The position numbers and the translations under genes are program-made. From Ralstonia sp. 25mfcol4.1 (GTDB lineage Bacteria; Pseudomonadota; Gammaproteobacteria; Burkholderiales; Burkholderiaceae): DNA of 64,000 bases. Where the stretch lies: contig NZ_FNJO01000007.1 of the NCBI RefSeq assembly GCF_900104095.1, positions 186,001 to 250,000 on the forward strand, read 5' to 3'. Under the pieces are notes generated by a model. That model was given only the letters and a program-made list of their open reading frames with translations. It made no database searches and was not told the DNA's origin. Below, piece after piece: positions 1 to 9,167 of this stretch; position 1 is the stretch's first letter, and the number at the start of each line of letters is the position of its first letter.

Positions 1-652
1 AGAAAGAGCGCGTCTGCGACCCGTCGCCATAAAGCGTAAGCGGCTCGCCGGCCAGCGCCTGCGAGATGAAATTCGACACCACGCGGCCGTCGGCCGGATG
101 CATGCGAGGCCCGTAGGTATTGAAGATCCGGGCGATCCGCACGTCCACGCCGTGCTGGCGGTGGTAGTCCATGAACAGCGTTTCCGCACAGCGCTTGCCT
201 TCGTCGTAGCACGCCCGCCGGCCCACGGGATTCACGTGCCCCCAGTAGCTTTCCTGTTGCGGATGGTGGTCGGGGTCGCCATAGACTTCGCTGGTGGAAG
301 CCTGCAGGATGCGGGCCTTGACACGCTTGGCCAGGCCCAGCAGGTTGATCGCGCCATGCACACTGGTCTTGGTCGTCTGCACCGGGTCGCTCTGGTAATG
401 CACCGGCGACGCAGGGCAGGCCAGGTTGTAGATCTCGTCGACCTCGACGTAGAGCGGGAACGTCACGTCGTGACGCAGCAATTCGAAATTGGGCCGTGGC
501 AGCAGGTGAGCGATATTTTCCTTGCCACCCGTGTAGAAGTTATCGACGCAAAGTACATCATGGCCCGCTTCCACCAGGCGGTCGCACAGGTGCGAACCGA
601 GGAAGCCGGCGCCGCCCGTTACCAGGATGCGCTTGTGGTGGGGATCCTTCAT
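1..652 (-). CDS. UDP-glucuronate decarboxylase (UXS-type SDR), 3' end outside window
   Basis: The first 217 residues of an extended SDR are present; the C-terminus runs off the left edge. The N-terminus has the NAD-binding motif [10 protein letters not shown] (about residues 12-21). The family-typical block RACYDEGKR supplies the catalytic Tyr-x3-Lys, followed by [10 protein letters not shown]. That block is characteristic of UDP-glucuronic acid decarboxylases, which make UDP-xylose in the cytosol. The ATG at 652 is preceded by AGGAGA at a spacing of about 6. The next gene on the same strand (family-4 glycosyltransferase) ends 10 bases upstream, so the two are probably co-transcribed and the product may feed that or neighbouring glycosyltransferases. 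The alternative is another nucleotide-sugar epimerase/dehydratase, but the ACYDEGKR block argues for UXS. Confidence 0.85.
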   Translation of the reverse strand, partial: MKDPHHKRILVTGGAGFLGSHLCDRLVEAGHDVLCVDNFYTGGKENIAHLLPRPNFELLRHDVTFPLYVEVDEIYNLACPASPVHYQSDPVQTTKTSVHGAINLLGLAKRVKARILQASTSEVYGDPDHHPQQESYWGHVNPVGRRACYDEGKRCAETLFMDYHRQHGVDVRIARIFNTYGPRMHPADGRVVSNFISQALAGEPLTLYGDGSQTRSF

Positions 653-662
653 GGTTCATCTC

Positions 663-1922
663 CTAGGCCGCCACGCGGCCCGCGCCTGCGGCGCGAATCG
701 CCAGCCGGGCGTAGACCTGCTCCATTTGCCGCGCCACGCCCGCCCACGTGAACAGCGCCTGCGCCCGCTGGCGGCCGGCCTCGCCCATGCGTTGCATCAG
801 GGCGGGGTCGGCGCAAAGCTGCGCAAGCCGCTCGGCAAGTGGTTCTGGTGCATTGGGCGGCACCAGGAAGCCCGTTTCGCCATCGAGCACCGTGGAGCGG
901 ATACCGCCGACGTTGGCGCCCACCACCGGCACCCCGCAGGCCATGGCTTCTACCGGGGTGATGCCGAATGGCTCGTACCACGGCGTGGTGACGAAGACGT
1001 CCGATGCGCCATAGAACAGGCGCAACTGTTCCCGGCCCCGCCGGCCCACGAAGGTGACGCTGTCGGCCACGCCGGCCTCGTCGGCCACCTGTTGCAGGCG
1101 TCCGATCTCGGGTGTGGCCGCGACACTCGGCGATTCGGCGTTACCGCCGACCACGTACAGCCGGGCACGCATGCCGAGCGTGTGGCGCAGATACCCGATG
1201 GCCCGGATCACGTTGTCGATACCCTTGCGCGGCACCAGGCGGCCCAGTTGCAGCACCGTGAACTCGCCGCCGTCCCACCCCAGCGTGGCGCGGGCCTGCG
1301 CGCGTTCCACCGGCGCGAACTCTTCGTCGTCGAAGCCGCACGGCACGGTTTCGATGCGTGACCGCTGCGCCCCGCACAAGGTCACGAGGTCTTCGGCATC
1401 CTGCGGGCATTCGGCAATCACGCAATCGGACTCGCGCGCGAGCGCGTCCTCGATATCGAAACGCGCGTCGGGAAAGCCGTCGGCGCTGCCCTGGTGCAGC
1501 CGCCGTACCTTGCCCAGCGCGTGGAACGTCATGACCAGCGGGATGCCCAGCGCCTGTCTGGCCCGTAGTGCCGCCACGCCGGACATGAAAAAGTTGGCGT
1601 GCAAGACGTCGTAGCCGATGGCGTCATGGCGCATGAACTCCACCATGTAGTCGCCAAACGCCGGCATGTGCGGCAGCAGCGATTCTTTCGGCACTTGCAT
1701 GGCGGGCCCCGCCGGGACATGGATTACCCGTACGTTCGGCGCGAAGGCCACGACGTCCGGCAGCAGCGCCTTGTCGCGCCGCGTGAAGACGTCCACCGGG
1801 TAGCCGCTCTTGCCCAGCTGCCGGGCCAGGTGGGCTACATAGACGTTCTGTCCACCGCTATCGACGCTGCCGATGCTGGCAAGCGGCGAGGCATGTTCGC
1901 TGATCAGGGCAATTCTTCGCAT
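663..1922 (-). CDS. Glycosyltransferase family 4 (sucrose-synthase-like fold)
   Basis: A 419-residue GT-B enzyme. The N-terminal domain carries SGGQNVYVAHLARQLG (about residues 22-37), seen in sucrose-phosphate-synthase and MshA-like enzymes. The C-terminal domain carries GRLVPRKG (227-234) and the donor-binding EPFGITPVEAMACG (317-330) with its conserved E-x7-E. It should transfer a sugar from a nucleotide-sugar donor in the cytosol; donor and acceptor cannot be read from sequence. An in-frame ATG lies 57 bases upstream at 1979, but the ATG at 1922 has GGAG 5-7 bases ahead and begins directly with the Rossmann strand RRIALISEH, so it is preferred. It is followed by the UDP-glucuronate decarboxylase gene with a 10-base gap. 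Confidence 0.85.
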   Translation of the reverse strand: MRRIALISEHASPLASIGSVDSGGQNVYVAHLARQLGKSGYPVDVFTRRDKALLPDVVAFAPNVRVIHVPAGPAMQVPKESLLPHMPAFGDYMVEFMRHDAIGYDVLHANFFMSGVAALRARQALGIPLVMTFHALGKVRRLHQGSADGFPDARFDIEDALARESDCVIAECPQDAEDLVTLCGAQRSRIETVPCGFDDEEFAPVERAQARATLGWDGGEFTVLQLGRLVPRKGIDNVIRAIGYLRHTLGMRARLYVVGGNAESPSVAATPEIGRLQQVADEAGVADSVTFVGRRGREQLRLFYGASDVFVTTPWYEPFGITPVEAMACGVPVVGANVGGIRSTVLDGETGFLVPPNAPEPLAERLAQLCADPALMQRMGEAGRQRAQALFTWAGVARQMEQVYARLAIRAAGAGRVAA

Positions 1923-2238
1923 GGCGGACTCCGCGTTGTGGTCGTTGTTCAAACCGGCCGTCTGCAGCATGCATGCCAATCGGTGGTCAGGAGACGGCGT
2001 CCTTACGGAGAAGCGTTATAACGGTTCTCGGCGTCACCTCGCACCTGTGGGGCGCCGGCGCGGGCAATCCCGGATTTGCAGTTCGAGAGAGCCGTTTCTA
2101 CTGACGCCGTGTAGAAGCGTTGGTCCGCCGCTCGTGCAGCGAGGGCGATTGCGGCCGGGCAGGTCGATTGCAGCGGCGGGGTCAGGGGTCGGCGCAAAGC
2201 TTGCATGCCAGACGCACCCATACCTGTCGGGGAATGCC
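1923..2238. other. Divergent intergenic region of the glycan locus
   Basis: About 316 bases separate the minus-strand glycosyltransferase from the plus-strand operon and should hold both promoters. A perfect 10-base palindrome CGTTATAACG lies at 2014-2023. It could be a regulator half-site or a symmetric -10-like element. No convincing sigma-70 pair and no small gene could be identified with confidence. Confidence 0.35.
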
Positions 2239-2727
2239 ATGTCAGCTCAAACCGAAGCCGGCCGCCGGCCGCTGGCCGATGCAGACGCCGCGCGCCGCGC
2301 CATCGCGCTCGCGCTGCCCATGCTCGAGGCCAGTCTCGACGACAAGGGCGTTGGCGAGAGCCACTGCCTGCACATTGTCATCATGGATCCGGGCAAGCCG
2401 TACGGTTCGTGCGCGTTCGAGCAGGCGATCCTGCACGAGCACTCGCTGCCGTCGCGCGACCGCTGGGATGCGGACTATGCCCATTACGCACGCGAGAAGG
2501 CGCGCATCACGTGGCGCACGGCCATCGATAGCGGCCAACTGATGGATCTCGCGCCACACCTGCTCTGCACGGGCGATACGGTGCTGGCAGGCGCCATCGT
2601 GCTGGACGGCATCGTCGTGGCCGCCAGCGGCGCGAACGGATGGTATGACGAGGCATTTTCGCGCTGCATTGCCAGCCTGCTTCGCGCCGTGGTGCGCGAA
2701 CGGCTGCACGGCAACACGCAGGGATGA
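2239..2727 (+). CDS. GlcG/HbpS-like small protein
   Basis: A 162-residue protein without signal peptide or membrane segment. Its order of motifs follows the GlcG/HbpS (haem-degrading-like) fold. An early strand HIVIMDPG is followed by a helix YAREKARITWRTA, matching the family's A-x-x-KA-x-TA helix. A C-terminal AGAIVLDGIVVAASGA and a YDEAFSRCIASLL helix match the family's dG-x-vvGa-x-g and De-x-ca pattern. No catalytic residue is assigned. An upstream in-frame extension exists, but the ATG at 2239 fits the domain start. It lies 75 bases before the SDR gene and is probably the first gene of the glycan operon. The family match is my reading of a distant pattern. Confidence 0.6.
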   Translation: MSAQTEAGRRPLADADAARRAIALALPMLEASLDDKGVGESHCLHIVIMDPGKPYGSCAFEQAILHEHSLPSRDRWDADYAHYAREKARITWRTAIDSGQLMDLAPHLLCTGDTVLAGAIVLDGIVVAASGANGWYDEAFSRCIASLLRAVVRERLHGNTQG

Positions 2728-2802
2728 CAGCCGCCGACTACGGGGTGGCATGCAATTCGCTGCGACGGCTCCATTCATTGACGACGCGAGGGGGAGGGCA
2801 AC

Positions 2803-3552
2803 ATGCGAGACTTCGAGCAAGACAGGCATCCACTGCTGGAAGGCAAACGGTATCTGGTGACTGGCGGAGGGGGCGGACTCGGTGCCGAGATTTGCCGAAT
2901 GCTCGCGCAAGCCGGCGCGCATGTGATCGTTGCCGATGTCAACGAGGCGCTTGGCGAGCGTTGCGCGGCCTCGCTGCGTGAAGCCGGTGCCGAGGCCACG
3001 GTGCGCTGTGCCGACGTCTCGGATCCGGCGGCGGTACAGCGGCTGTTCGCCAGCATTGCGGATGGCGGGGGGCGGCTCGACGGGCTGATCAACAACGCGG
3101 CCATCGACATCACGTTGCCCGTCGAGGAAGTGGATACCGAACAGTGGCGGCGCGTGCTGATGGTCAACCTGTACGGTCCCTACCTGCTGACGCATGCCGC
3201 GGTGCCCCTGATGAAGGCCCAGGGCGGCGGGCATATCGTCAACATCGCCTCCACGGCGTCCAAGCGCGCCTGGCCGAACGCGTCGGCGTACCATGCGACG
3301 AAGTGGGGGCTGCTGGGCCTGTCGCACGCGCTGCACGCCGAACTGCGCGCGCATCGGATCAAGGTGTCCGCCGTGGTGGCAGGCGGCATGCGCACCCCCT
3401 TCCTGCTCGACAGGTTTCCCGATATCGACACCTCGAACCTGCAAGACCCCGCAAACGTGGCGCGCGCCGTCCGCTTCGTGCTGACGCAGCCGGAAGAAAC
3501 CGTGATCCCGGAGGTCATGGTGCTGCCGATGAAGGAGACCTCATGGCCATAG
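2803..3552 (+). CDS. SDR family oxidoreductase
   Basis: A classical short-chain dehydrogenase of 249 residues. The cofactor motif TGGGGGLG is at 20-27, the structural NNAA at 97-100, catalytic Ser at 150/153 and Y163-x3-K167 (YHATK). Asp at the end of the second strand (VIVADVN) suggests NAD(H) preference. It presumably oxidises or reduces a sugar or a lipid carbonyl in the saccharide pathway; the substrate is unknown. Its last 10 bases overlap the start of the next gene, so translation is probably coupled. A GA-rich segment GAGGGGGAGGGCAAC lies just ahead of the ATG. Confidence 0.85.
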   Translation: MRDFEQDRHPLLEGKRYLVTGGGGGLGAEICRMLAQAGAHVIVADVNEALGERCAASLREAGAEATVRCADVSDPAAVQRLFASIADGGGRLDGLINNAAIDITLPVEEVDTEQWRRVLMVNLYGPYLLTHAAVPLMKAQGGGHIVNIASTASKRAWPNASAYHATKWGLLGLSHALHAELRAHRIKVSAVVAGGMRTPFLLDRFPDIDTSNLQDPANVARAVRFVLTQPEETVIPEVMVLPMKETSWP

Positions 3553-4157
3553 TCGACCGTGGCGGCGCAGTGCTGCTGGACAAGGACGGCACGCTGCTCG
3601 AGAACGTGCCCTACAACGTGGACCCCGCAAAGATCCGCCTGGCCGATACCGTCGGCGATGCGCTGCGCCGGCTCTCGCGGCTGGGGTTGCCGCTTGCGGT
3701 GGTCAGCAATCAACCGGGCGTTGCGCTGGGCCGGTTCGACGCGGAGGCGCTCGATGCCGTCCGTGAGCACCTGAGCGATCTGTTTGCCCTGCATGGCGCC
3801 AGGCTATCGGGCTTCTTCTATTGCCCGCATCACCCGGCTGGCCAGGTGAGGCCCTATGCGGTGCATTGCCTGTGCCGCAAGCCGGCGCCCGGACTGCTGC
3901 GGCAGGCCTGCACGGCGCTGGGCTGCGATCCGGGAAAGTCATGGATGGTGGGCGACATCCTCGACGATGTGGAAGCCGGGCGCCGCGCCGGGTGCGGCAC
4001 GGTGCTTGTCGATTGCGGCAACGAAACCGAGTGGATTGGCGGTGCGCTGCGTACGCCGGACTTTATCGTCCCGACGCTCGATCGCGCTGCCCAGGTCATT
4101 GCGGCGGGTCTGCCGGTTTCGCCATCGCCTCCGATGATGACGGAGCGGCCATGCTGA
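3543..4157 (+). CDS. HAD-IIIA phosphatase, GmhB-like (heptose bisphosphate phosphatase family)
   Basis: A 204-residue HAD hydrolase. The nucleophile and acid pair DKDGT (Asp13, Asp15) opens the protein. Motif II is VSNQPG, and motif III/IV is MVGDILDDVEAG. A Zn-binding cluster follows the pattern CPHHP...CLCRKP, as in D-glycero-D-manno-heptose-1,7-bisphosphate 7-phosphatases and histidinol-phosphatase relatives. It should dephosphorylate a sugar bisphosphate in the cytosol, probably on the way to an activated heptose. No gmhA or hldE partner is in the window. Start at 3543 overlaps the SDR by 10 bases and is preceded by AAGGAGA. It overlaps the next gene by 7 bases. Confidence 0.8.
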   Translation: MAIVDRGGAVLLDKDGTLLENVPYNVDPAKIRLADTVGDALRRLSRLGLPLAVVSNQPGVALGRFDAEALDAVREHLSDLFALHGARLSGFFYCPHHPAGQVRPYAVHCLCRKPAPGLLRQACTALGCDPGKSWMVGDILDDVEAGRRAGCGTVLVDCGNETEWIGGALRTPDFIVPTLDRAAQVIAAGLPVSPSPPMMTERPC

Positions 4158-5371
4158 CATGGCAGCAAGCCCGGCGCGTGCTCTGCGTCCGGCTGGACAA
4201 CATGGGCGACGTGCTGATGACCACGCCGGCGATGCAGGCGCTTGCCGAAAGCGTTCCCGGGCGCAGCCTGACGCTACTGACATCGCGCGCATCGGCCATG
4301 CTGGCGCCGCACCTGCCGATGATCGACGACGTGATCGCGTGGGATGCGCCGTGGGTCCGGCATGCGCACGATGGCGACGGCATGGCTGCCGCCATCGGCG
4401 AGGGTGTCGCACAGCTCGCGGCGCAGTCTTTCGACGCGGCGGCGATCTTCACCGTATACAGCCAGAGCGCGCTGCCGGCGGCCATGCTCTGCGGCATGGC
4501 GGGCATTCCGCTGCGGCTGGCCCATTGCCGCGAGAACCCTTATGCGTTGCTGACCGACTGGGTGCCAGACACCGAGCCCGACACGAGGACCGAGGCGCCG
4601 CCAAGGCACGAAGCGCAGCGCCAGCTGGATCTTGTGGCGCAGGTGGGCGCGGTCACTGGCGATCCGCGCCTGCGGTTTTTGCTGACCGACGCTGACCGAG
4701 CGATGGCAGGCGGGCTGCTGACGGACCTGGCTGGCAAGCATCGCGCCGCCGTGCGCGTGGTGGTGCATCCCGGCGCCACGGCCGCATCGCGGCGCTGGCC
4801 TGCGAAACGCTTCGCCAATGTGGCGCGGGAACTGGCCATCGGCGTCGGGGCGCTGGTACTCGTAACAGGCAATGGCGGCGAACGCAGCCTGGTGGAGGAA
4901 GTCTGCAGGCGGGCGGGTCACCCGGCGGTGGTGCCGATGGCCGACCGGCTGTCCATCGGCGAAATGGGTGCGCTGCTGTCGGCGAGCGATCTGCTGGTTT
5001 CGAACAACAGCGGCCCGGTGCATATGGCGGCCGCGCTCGGCACGCCGGTCGTGGATCTGTACGCGCTGACCAACCCGCAGCACACGCCATGGATGGTGCC
5101 GCACCGTGTGCTGTTCCAGGACGTGCCGTGCCGCTATTGCTACAAGAGCGCATGCCCGCAAGGCCATCATCGCTGCTTGCGCGAAGTGTCGGTGCTGCAG
5201 GTGGTGGAGGCATCGATGGCGCTCCTCGACGGCGAGGCCGGCGCACGAACGACGATGCCGTGGGCTTGCCATGCCAGGCGGGTGCCAATGCCGCCGCCCG
5301 TTTCGCCCGGGCAGGAAATGCCCGTGCAAGCCATCGCCAAGGAGGATGTCCATGTACACGCTCGGCATTAA
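4151..5371 (+). CDS. Glycosyltransferase family 9 (heptosyltransferase-like), first copy
   Basis: A 406-residue GT9 with the N-terminal VLCVRLDNMGDVLMTTPA typical of ADP-heptose:LPS heptosyltransferases. The mid-domain has VHPGATAASRRWPAKRF, and the donor site has NNSGPVHMAAALGTP. Near the C-terminus is a cysteine cluster, C-x2-C-x4-C-x6-C within PCRYCYKSACPQGHHRC, which also occurs in the second GT9 of this locus. The last ~60 residues after it are low in conservation. The ATG at 4151 overlaps the phosphatase gene. Adjacency to a GmhB-like enzyme supports a heptose or related donor, but this is inference. Confidence 0.85.
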   Translation: MLTWQQARRVLCVRLDNMGDVLMTTPAMQALAESVPGRSLTLLTSRASAMLAPHLPMIDDVIAWDAPWVRHAHDGDGMAAAIGEGVAQLAAQSFDAAAIFTVYSQSALPAAMLCGMAGIPLRLAHCRENPYALLTDWVPDTEPDTRTEAPPRHEAQRQLDLVAQVGAVTGDPRLRFLLTDADRAMAGGLLTDLAGKHRAAVRVVVHPGATAASRRWPAKRFANVARELAIGVGALVLVTGNGGERSLVEEVCRRAGHPAVVPMADRLSIGEMGALLSASDLLVSNNSGPVHMAAALGTPVVDLYALTNPQHTPWMVPHRVLFQDVPCRYCYKSACPQGHHRCLREVSVLQVVEASMALLDGEAGARTTMPWACHARRVPMPPPVSPGQEMPVQAIAKEDVHVHARH

Positions 5372-7139
5372 CGCTGCCTATCACGACTCCGCCGCCTGTC
5401 TCGTGCATGACGGGGTGGTGGTGGCGGCCGCGGAAGACGAACGCTTCACGCATATCAAGCACGGCAAGCGGCCGGTGCCTTTCAGCGCGTGGGAGCTGCC
5501 GTGGCACGCGATCGAATACTGCCTGCGCCAGGCCGATATCACGCTGGCGGACGTGGATCACGTGGCGTATTCCTATGACCCGGCGCTGCTGCTTGGCGCG
5601 CTGCACGGCGAGGAATCGGTGGTGCTGCCGCTGGAGCCCTCGCGCGACCGGCAGCCCGATGCCCGCACATCGCCCTGGGATCCGCTGTTCCTGTCGTACG
5701 TGGTCAACGCGCCGCGGCAACTGGCATCGGGCGCCCCGCATCATCTGTCGGCCCGCTTTCGCGAGGTCAGCCACGATGGGCCGTTCCGGTGGCATTTCGT
5801 CGAGCACCACATGGCGCACGAAGCCAGCGCGTTCCTGGCGGCGCCGTTCGAGCGATGCGCCGTGCTGACGATGGATGGCCGCGGCGAATCGGCCACCACG
5901 AGCTACGGCATGTTCGACGGGCGCGAGTACCGGCGGATCAAGCAGATCGACCTGCCCGATTCGCTGGGACTGCTGTACGAGAAGGTGACGCGTCATCTGG
6001 GCTTCCTGCATTCGTCGGACGAGTACAAGGTCATGGCGCTCGCGTCATTCGGCAAGCCAACCCATCTCGATGTGTTCCGCAGGATGGTGACCAGCGATGG
6101 CGAGGGCGGCTACCACGTGGCCGATGTCGATCTCGAAACGGTGCTGGGTCCGGCGCGCCTGCGCGGCGATACCTTCGATGCCCGGCACTTCGATATTGCG
6201 CGCTCGCTGCAGCAGGTGCTCGAAGAGACCGTGGTCGGCATGGCGGCCTGGCTCGCCGAGACCACCGGCGAAGCGAATCTGGCGATGGCCGGCGGTGTCG
6301 CGCTCAACTGCGTGATGAACGCGCGGGTACGCGACCAGGCACCGTTCGACGCGGTGTGGGTGCAGCCGGCCGCCGGCGACGCCGGCACGGCGCTGGGCGC
6401 GGCCTTGTGGGTGGATTTCACCGAACGCGGCCGGCCGGCGCGGCACTGGAAGATGGAACACGCCTACCTGGGGCCCGCGTTCGGCGACGACGAGATCGCG
6501 GCGTTCCTGGACTGGGCCAAGCTGCCCTATCGCCGGCTCGATGACGTGGCCGCACGCGCGGCAGAGCTGCTGGCGCAGAACCGCATCATCGGATGGTTTC
6601 AGGGCCGCATGGAATTTGGCCCGCGCGCGTTGGGGGCCCGGTCGATCCTGGCATCGCCGATCGATCCAGGCATGCAGCAGCGACTTAACGAAATCAAGGA
6701 CCGGGAGGACTTCCGGCCGGTGGCGCCGGTGGTCATGCAGGAGCGCCTGGACGAATGGTTCCGCGCGAAGAAGCCTGGCGACGGCGCCGCCCCGTTCATG
6801 CTGTTCGTCTATGACGTGATTCCCCAGCAGGCTAAGCGCATCCCGGCGGTGACGCACGTGGACGGTACGGCGCGGGTGCAGACGATCCGTCGCGACCAGA
6901 ATGCCATCTACTACGATGTGCTGGCGGCCTTCGAGCGGCTGACCGGCGTGCCCGTGCTGGTCAACACGTCGTTCAACACGCGCGGCGAGCCGATTGTCTG
7001 CACGCCGCGCGATGCCGTGGAGTGCTTCTGGACGTCTCCGCTGGACGCGCTGGTGATCGGTTCGTTCCTGCTGGAGAAGCCAGCCGCCGCGCCGGCGGTG
7101 AAGGCCGGCCACAAGGAGGCCGCCGATGCAAGCGTCTGA
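5352..7139 (+). CDS. Carbamoyltransferase (NodU/CmcH family)
   Basis: A 595-residue O-carbamoyltransferase, usual length for the family. The N-terminal Kae1-like domain starts MYTLGINAAYHDSAACL. It carries the metal-binding histidines in EHHMAHEASAF and the LTMDGRGE loop. The C-terminal YrdC-like part has GRMEFGPRALGARSIL and VPVLVNTSFNTRGEP. These enzymes use carbamoyl phosphate and ATP to carbamoylate a hydroxyl of a sugar or natural product. The ATG at 5352 has AAGGAGG at a spacing of 6; an ATG at 5346 touches that RBS and is less likely. It overlaps the preceding GT9 by 20 bases and the following GT2 by 14. Its position inside a glycosyltransferase operon suggests that the product glycan is carbamoylated. 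Confidence 0.9.
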   Translation: MYTLGINAAYHDSAACLVHDGVVVAAAEDERFTHIKHGKRPVPFSAWELPWHAIEYCLRQADITLADVDHVAYSYDPALLLGALHGEESVVLPLEPSRDRQPDARTSPWDPLFLSYVVNAPRQLASGAPHHLSARFREVSHDGPFRWHFVEHHMAHEASAFLAAPFERCAVLTMDGRGESATTSYGMFDGREYRRIKQIDLPDSLGLLYEKVTRHLGFLHSSDEYKVMALASFGKPTHLDVFRRMVTSDGEGGYHVADVDLETVLGPARLRGDTFDARHFDIARSLQQVLEETVVGMAAWLAETTGEANLAMAGGVALNCVMNARVRDQAPFDAVWVQPAAGDAGTALGAALWVDFTERGRPARHWKMEHAYLGPAFGDDEIAAFLDWAKLPYRRLDDVAARAAELLAQNRIIGWFQGRMEFGPRALGARSILASPIDPGMQQRLNEIKDREDFRPVAPVVMQERLDEWFRAKKPGDGAAPFMLFVYDVIPQQAKRIPAVTHVDGTARVQTIRRDQNAIYYDVLAAFERLTGVPVLVNTSFNTRGEPIVCTPRDAVECFWTSPLDALVIGSFLLEKPAAAPAVKAGHKEAADASV

Positions 7140-8112
7140 ACCGCTGGTCTCGGTCGTCATCGCTACCTACCGGCGTGCGGCGCTGCTCAAACGCTGTCTG
7201 CTGGCGCTGTGCCATCAGCGGATGGACGCGCGCGCGTTTGAGATCATCGTGGCCGATGACGGTTGCGAGCCGGCCATCGCGGCATTGGTCGCGACGCTGG
7301 CGGCCCGGTATCGCGCCGTGGCGTTCCGTTACACGGCGGTGCCGGCCACGCAGGGGCCGGCCGGTGCCCGCAATGCGGGCGCGCGTCTTGCACGGGGCGA
7401 GATCCTGGCCTTCACCGACGACGACACGATCCCGTCGCCCGACTGGGTCTGCAACGGCTATCTGGCCCTGGCCGGCGCGCCCGGATGGTGCGCGGCGGCG
7501 GGCCGGGTCGTGGTGCCCACGCCGGCACGGCCGACCGACCACGAGCGCGATACGGCCGGGCTTGCCAGCGCGGAATTCGTTACCGCCAACTGCTTCGTGC
7601 GACGCGCGGCGTTCGAGCGGGTCGGTGGCTTTGACGAACGCTTCACGCGCGCATGGCGGGAGGACTCCGACCTGCAGTTCCGTCTCGAAGGGCAGGTCGG
7701 CCCGGTGGGCCGCGCGACCGATGCGGTGGTCGAGCATCCCGTGCGCCCCGCCGAATGGGGCGCGAGCGCGCGGGCACAGGCCAAGGTCTTCTTCGATGCC
7801 TTGCTGTACAAGAAGCATCCGCTGCTCTATCGCCAGCGTATCCGGCGGGTGCCGCCCTGGCACTACTACGCGATCGTGGCGTGTGCCGGTGTGGCGCTGG
7901 TCGGCGCGCTTGCCGGCGCCGCGCAGGTGGCGGCGGTCGCGGCAGCCGGATGGGCGTTGCTGACGGCGGCCTTCTGTGCGCGCCGGCTGCGCGGTGCGTC
8001 GTGGCGGCCGCGCCATGTCTGCGAGATGGTAGCGACGTCGATCGTCATCCCGCCGCTGTCGCTCTATTGGCGCCTGCGCGGGGCGCTGGCATTCCGCACG
8101 GGCTTCCTGTGA
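7126..8112 (+). CDS. Glycosyltransferase family 2, membrane-anchored
   Basis: A 328-residue GT-A enzyme. The N-terminus is VSVVIATYRR, with the UDP-sugar site VADDG, the metal site FTDDDT, and the acceptor/base region WREDSDLQFRL. About 230 residues of catalytic domain are followed by hydrophobic segments near 245-280 and 300-320, which should anchor it in the inner membrane. AAGGAGG precedes the ATG by 6 bases, inside the end of the carbamoyltransferase gene. Its stop overlaps the next start by one base (TGATG). It would add one sugar on the cytoplasmic face; the sugar is not predictable. Confidence 0.85.
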   Translation: MQASEPLVSVVIATYRRAALLKRCLLALCHQRMDARAFEIIVADDGCEPAIAALVATLAARYRAVAFRYTAVPATQGPAGARNAGARLARGEILAFTDDDTIPSPDWVCNGYLALAGAPGWCAAAGRVVVPTPARPTDHERDTAGLASAEFVTANCFVRRAAFERVGGFDERFTRAWREDSDLQFRLEGQVGPVGRATDAVVEHPVRPAEWGASARAQAKVFFDALLYKKHPLLYRQRIRRVPPWHYYAIVACAGVALVGALAGAAQVAAVAAAGWALLTAAFCARRLRGASWRPRHVCEMVATSIVIPPLSLYWRLRGALAFRTGFL

Positions 8113-9167
8113 TGCCGGCCAATACGCGCAAGGTCGCCGTTTTTCGCGCGCTGCAACTAGGCGACATGCTCTGCGCCGTGCCCGCGCTCAAGGCATTGCG
8201 CGCGGCCGAGCCGGACGCGCACATCACCCTTGTCGGCTTGCCGTGGGCACGCGATTTCGCCGCGCGCTACTGTGGGCTGATCGACGACTTCATGGCCTTT
8301 CCCGGCGCGCCAGGCATGCCGGAGCAGGGCGCCGATGCGCAGGCGCTGGACCGCTTCCTCGCCGATGCGCGGACACGGCGATTCGATCTCGCCATTCAGC
8401 TTCATGGAAGCGGGGCGATCACGAATCCGCTGGTCCGCCAGCTGGGCGCACAGCGCGTGGCCGGATTCTGCGACGGGTCCGACGGCGCACAGCCCACCGC
8501 ACCGGGCGAGTTCTGGATTGCCTGGCCTGACGGCAACGAGATCGAGCGACTGCTTGCCCTGATGCACGCGCTGGGCTATCCGCACGCGGACACCCATCTT
8601 TCCTTTCCCCTCCACCCGGACGACCTGCGTGACTGGCGGAAGCTGGCCGATGCCCATGGGCTGGAGCCGGGCAGCTATGTCTGCGTCCATCCCGGTGCGC
8701 GCATGCTGTCGCGGCGCTGGCCGGTGGAGCGCTTTGCCGAGGTGGCGCAACGTCTGGGCAATCCATGGCGGATCGTGGTAACGGGCGCGCCGGACGAGAG
8801 GGACCTGGCCGACCGGCTTTGTACGCTGACCGCGGTGCCGGTGGTGAACCTGTGCGGCCAGACCTCGCTGGGCGCGATGGCCGCGTTGATCGCCCACGCC
8901 AGGTTGCTGGTCTGCAATGACACCGGGGCGTCGCATATTGCCGCGGCCATGGACACGCCCAGCGTGGTGGTGTCGTGCGGCAGCGACAGCGAGCGATGGG
9001 CGCCGCTCGACCGCACGCTGCACCACGTGCTGGCCGACTATCCGCCTTGCCGCCCCTGCGCCTGGCAGGCGTGCCCGTATGGCCATGAATGTGCGATGCA
9101 CATCGACGTCGACAGCGTGGCCGCCGCGGCACGGCGCCTCGCGGATCGGGAGACCGTATATGTCTAG
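8112..9167 (+). CDS. Glycosyltransferase family 9 (heptosyltransferase-like), second copy
   Basis: A 351-residue GT9 starting VAVFRALQLGDMLCAVPAL, with VHPGARMLSRRWPVERF and the C-terminal CNDTGASHIAAAMDTP. It shares the cysteine cluster C-x2-C-x4-C-x5-C (PCRPCAWQACPYGHEC) with the GT9 at 4151, although the two proteins otherwise differ widely. It is therefore an old paralogue or a second linkage-specific transferase, not a recent duplication. The start overlaps the upstream stop by one base, and its 3' end overlaps the next gene by 8 bases. Likely role: addition of a heptose or similar sugar. Confidence 0.85.
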   Translation: MPANTRKVAVFRALQLGDMLCAVPALKALRAAEPDAHITLVGLPWARDFAARYCGLIDDFMAFPGAPGMPEQGADAQALDRFLADARTRRFDLAIQLHGSGAITNPLVRQLGAQRVAGFCDGSDGAQPTAPGEFWIAWPDGNEIERLLALMHALGYPHADTHLSFPLHPDDLRDWRKLADAHGLEPGSYVCVHPGARMLSRRWPVERFAEVAQRLGNPWRIVVTGAPDERDLADRLCTLTAVPVVNLCGQTSLGAMAALIAHARLLVCNDTGASHIAAAMDTPSVVVSCGSDSERWAPLDRTLHHVLADYPPCRPCAWQACPYGHECAMHIDVDSVAAAARRLADRETVYV

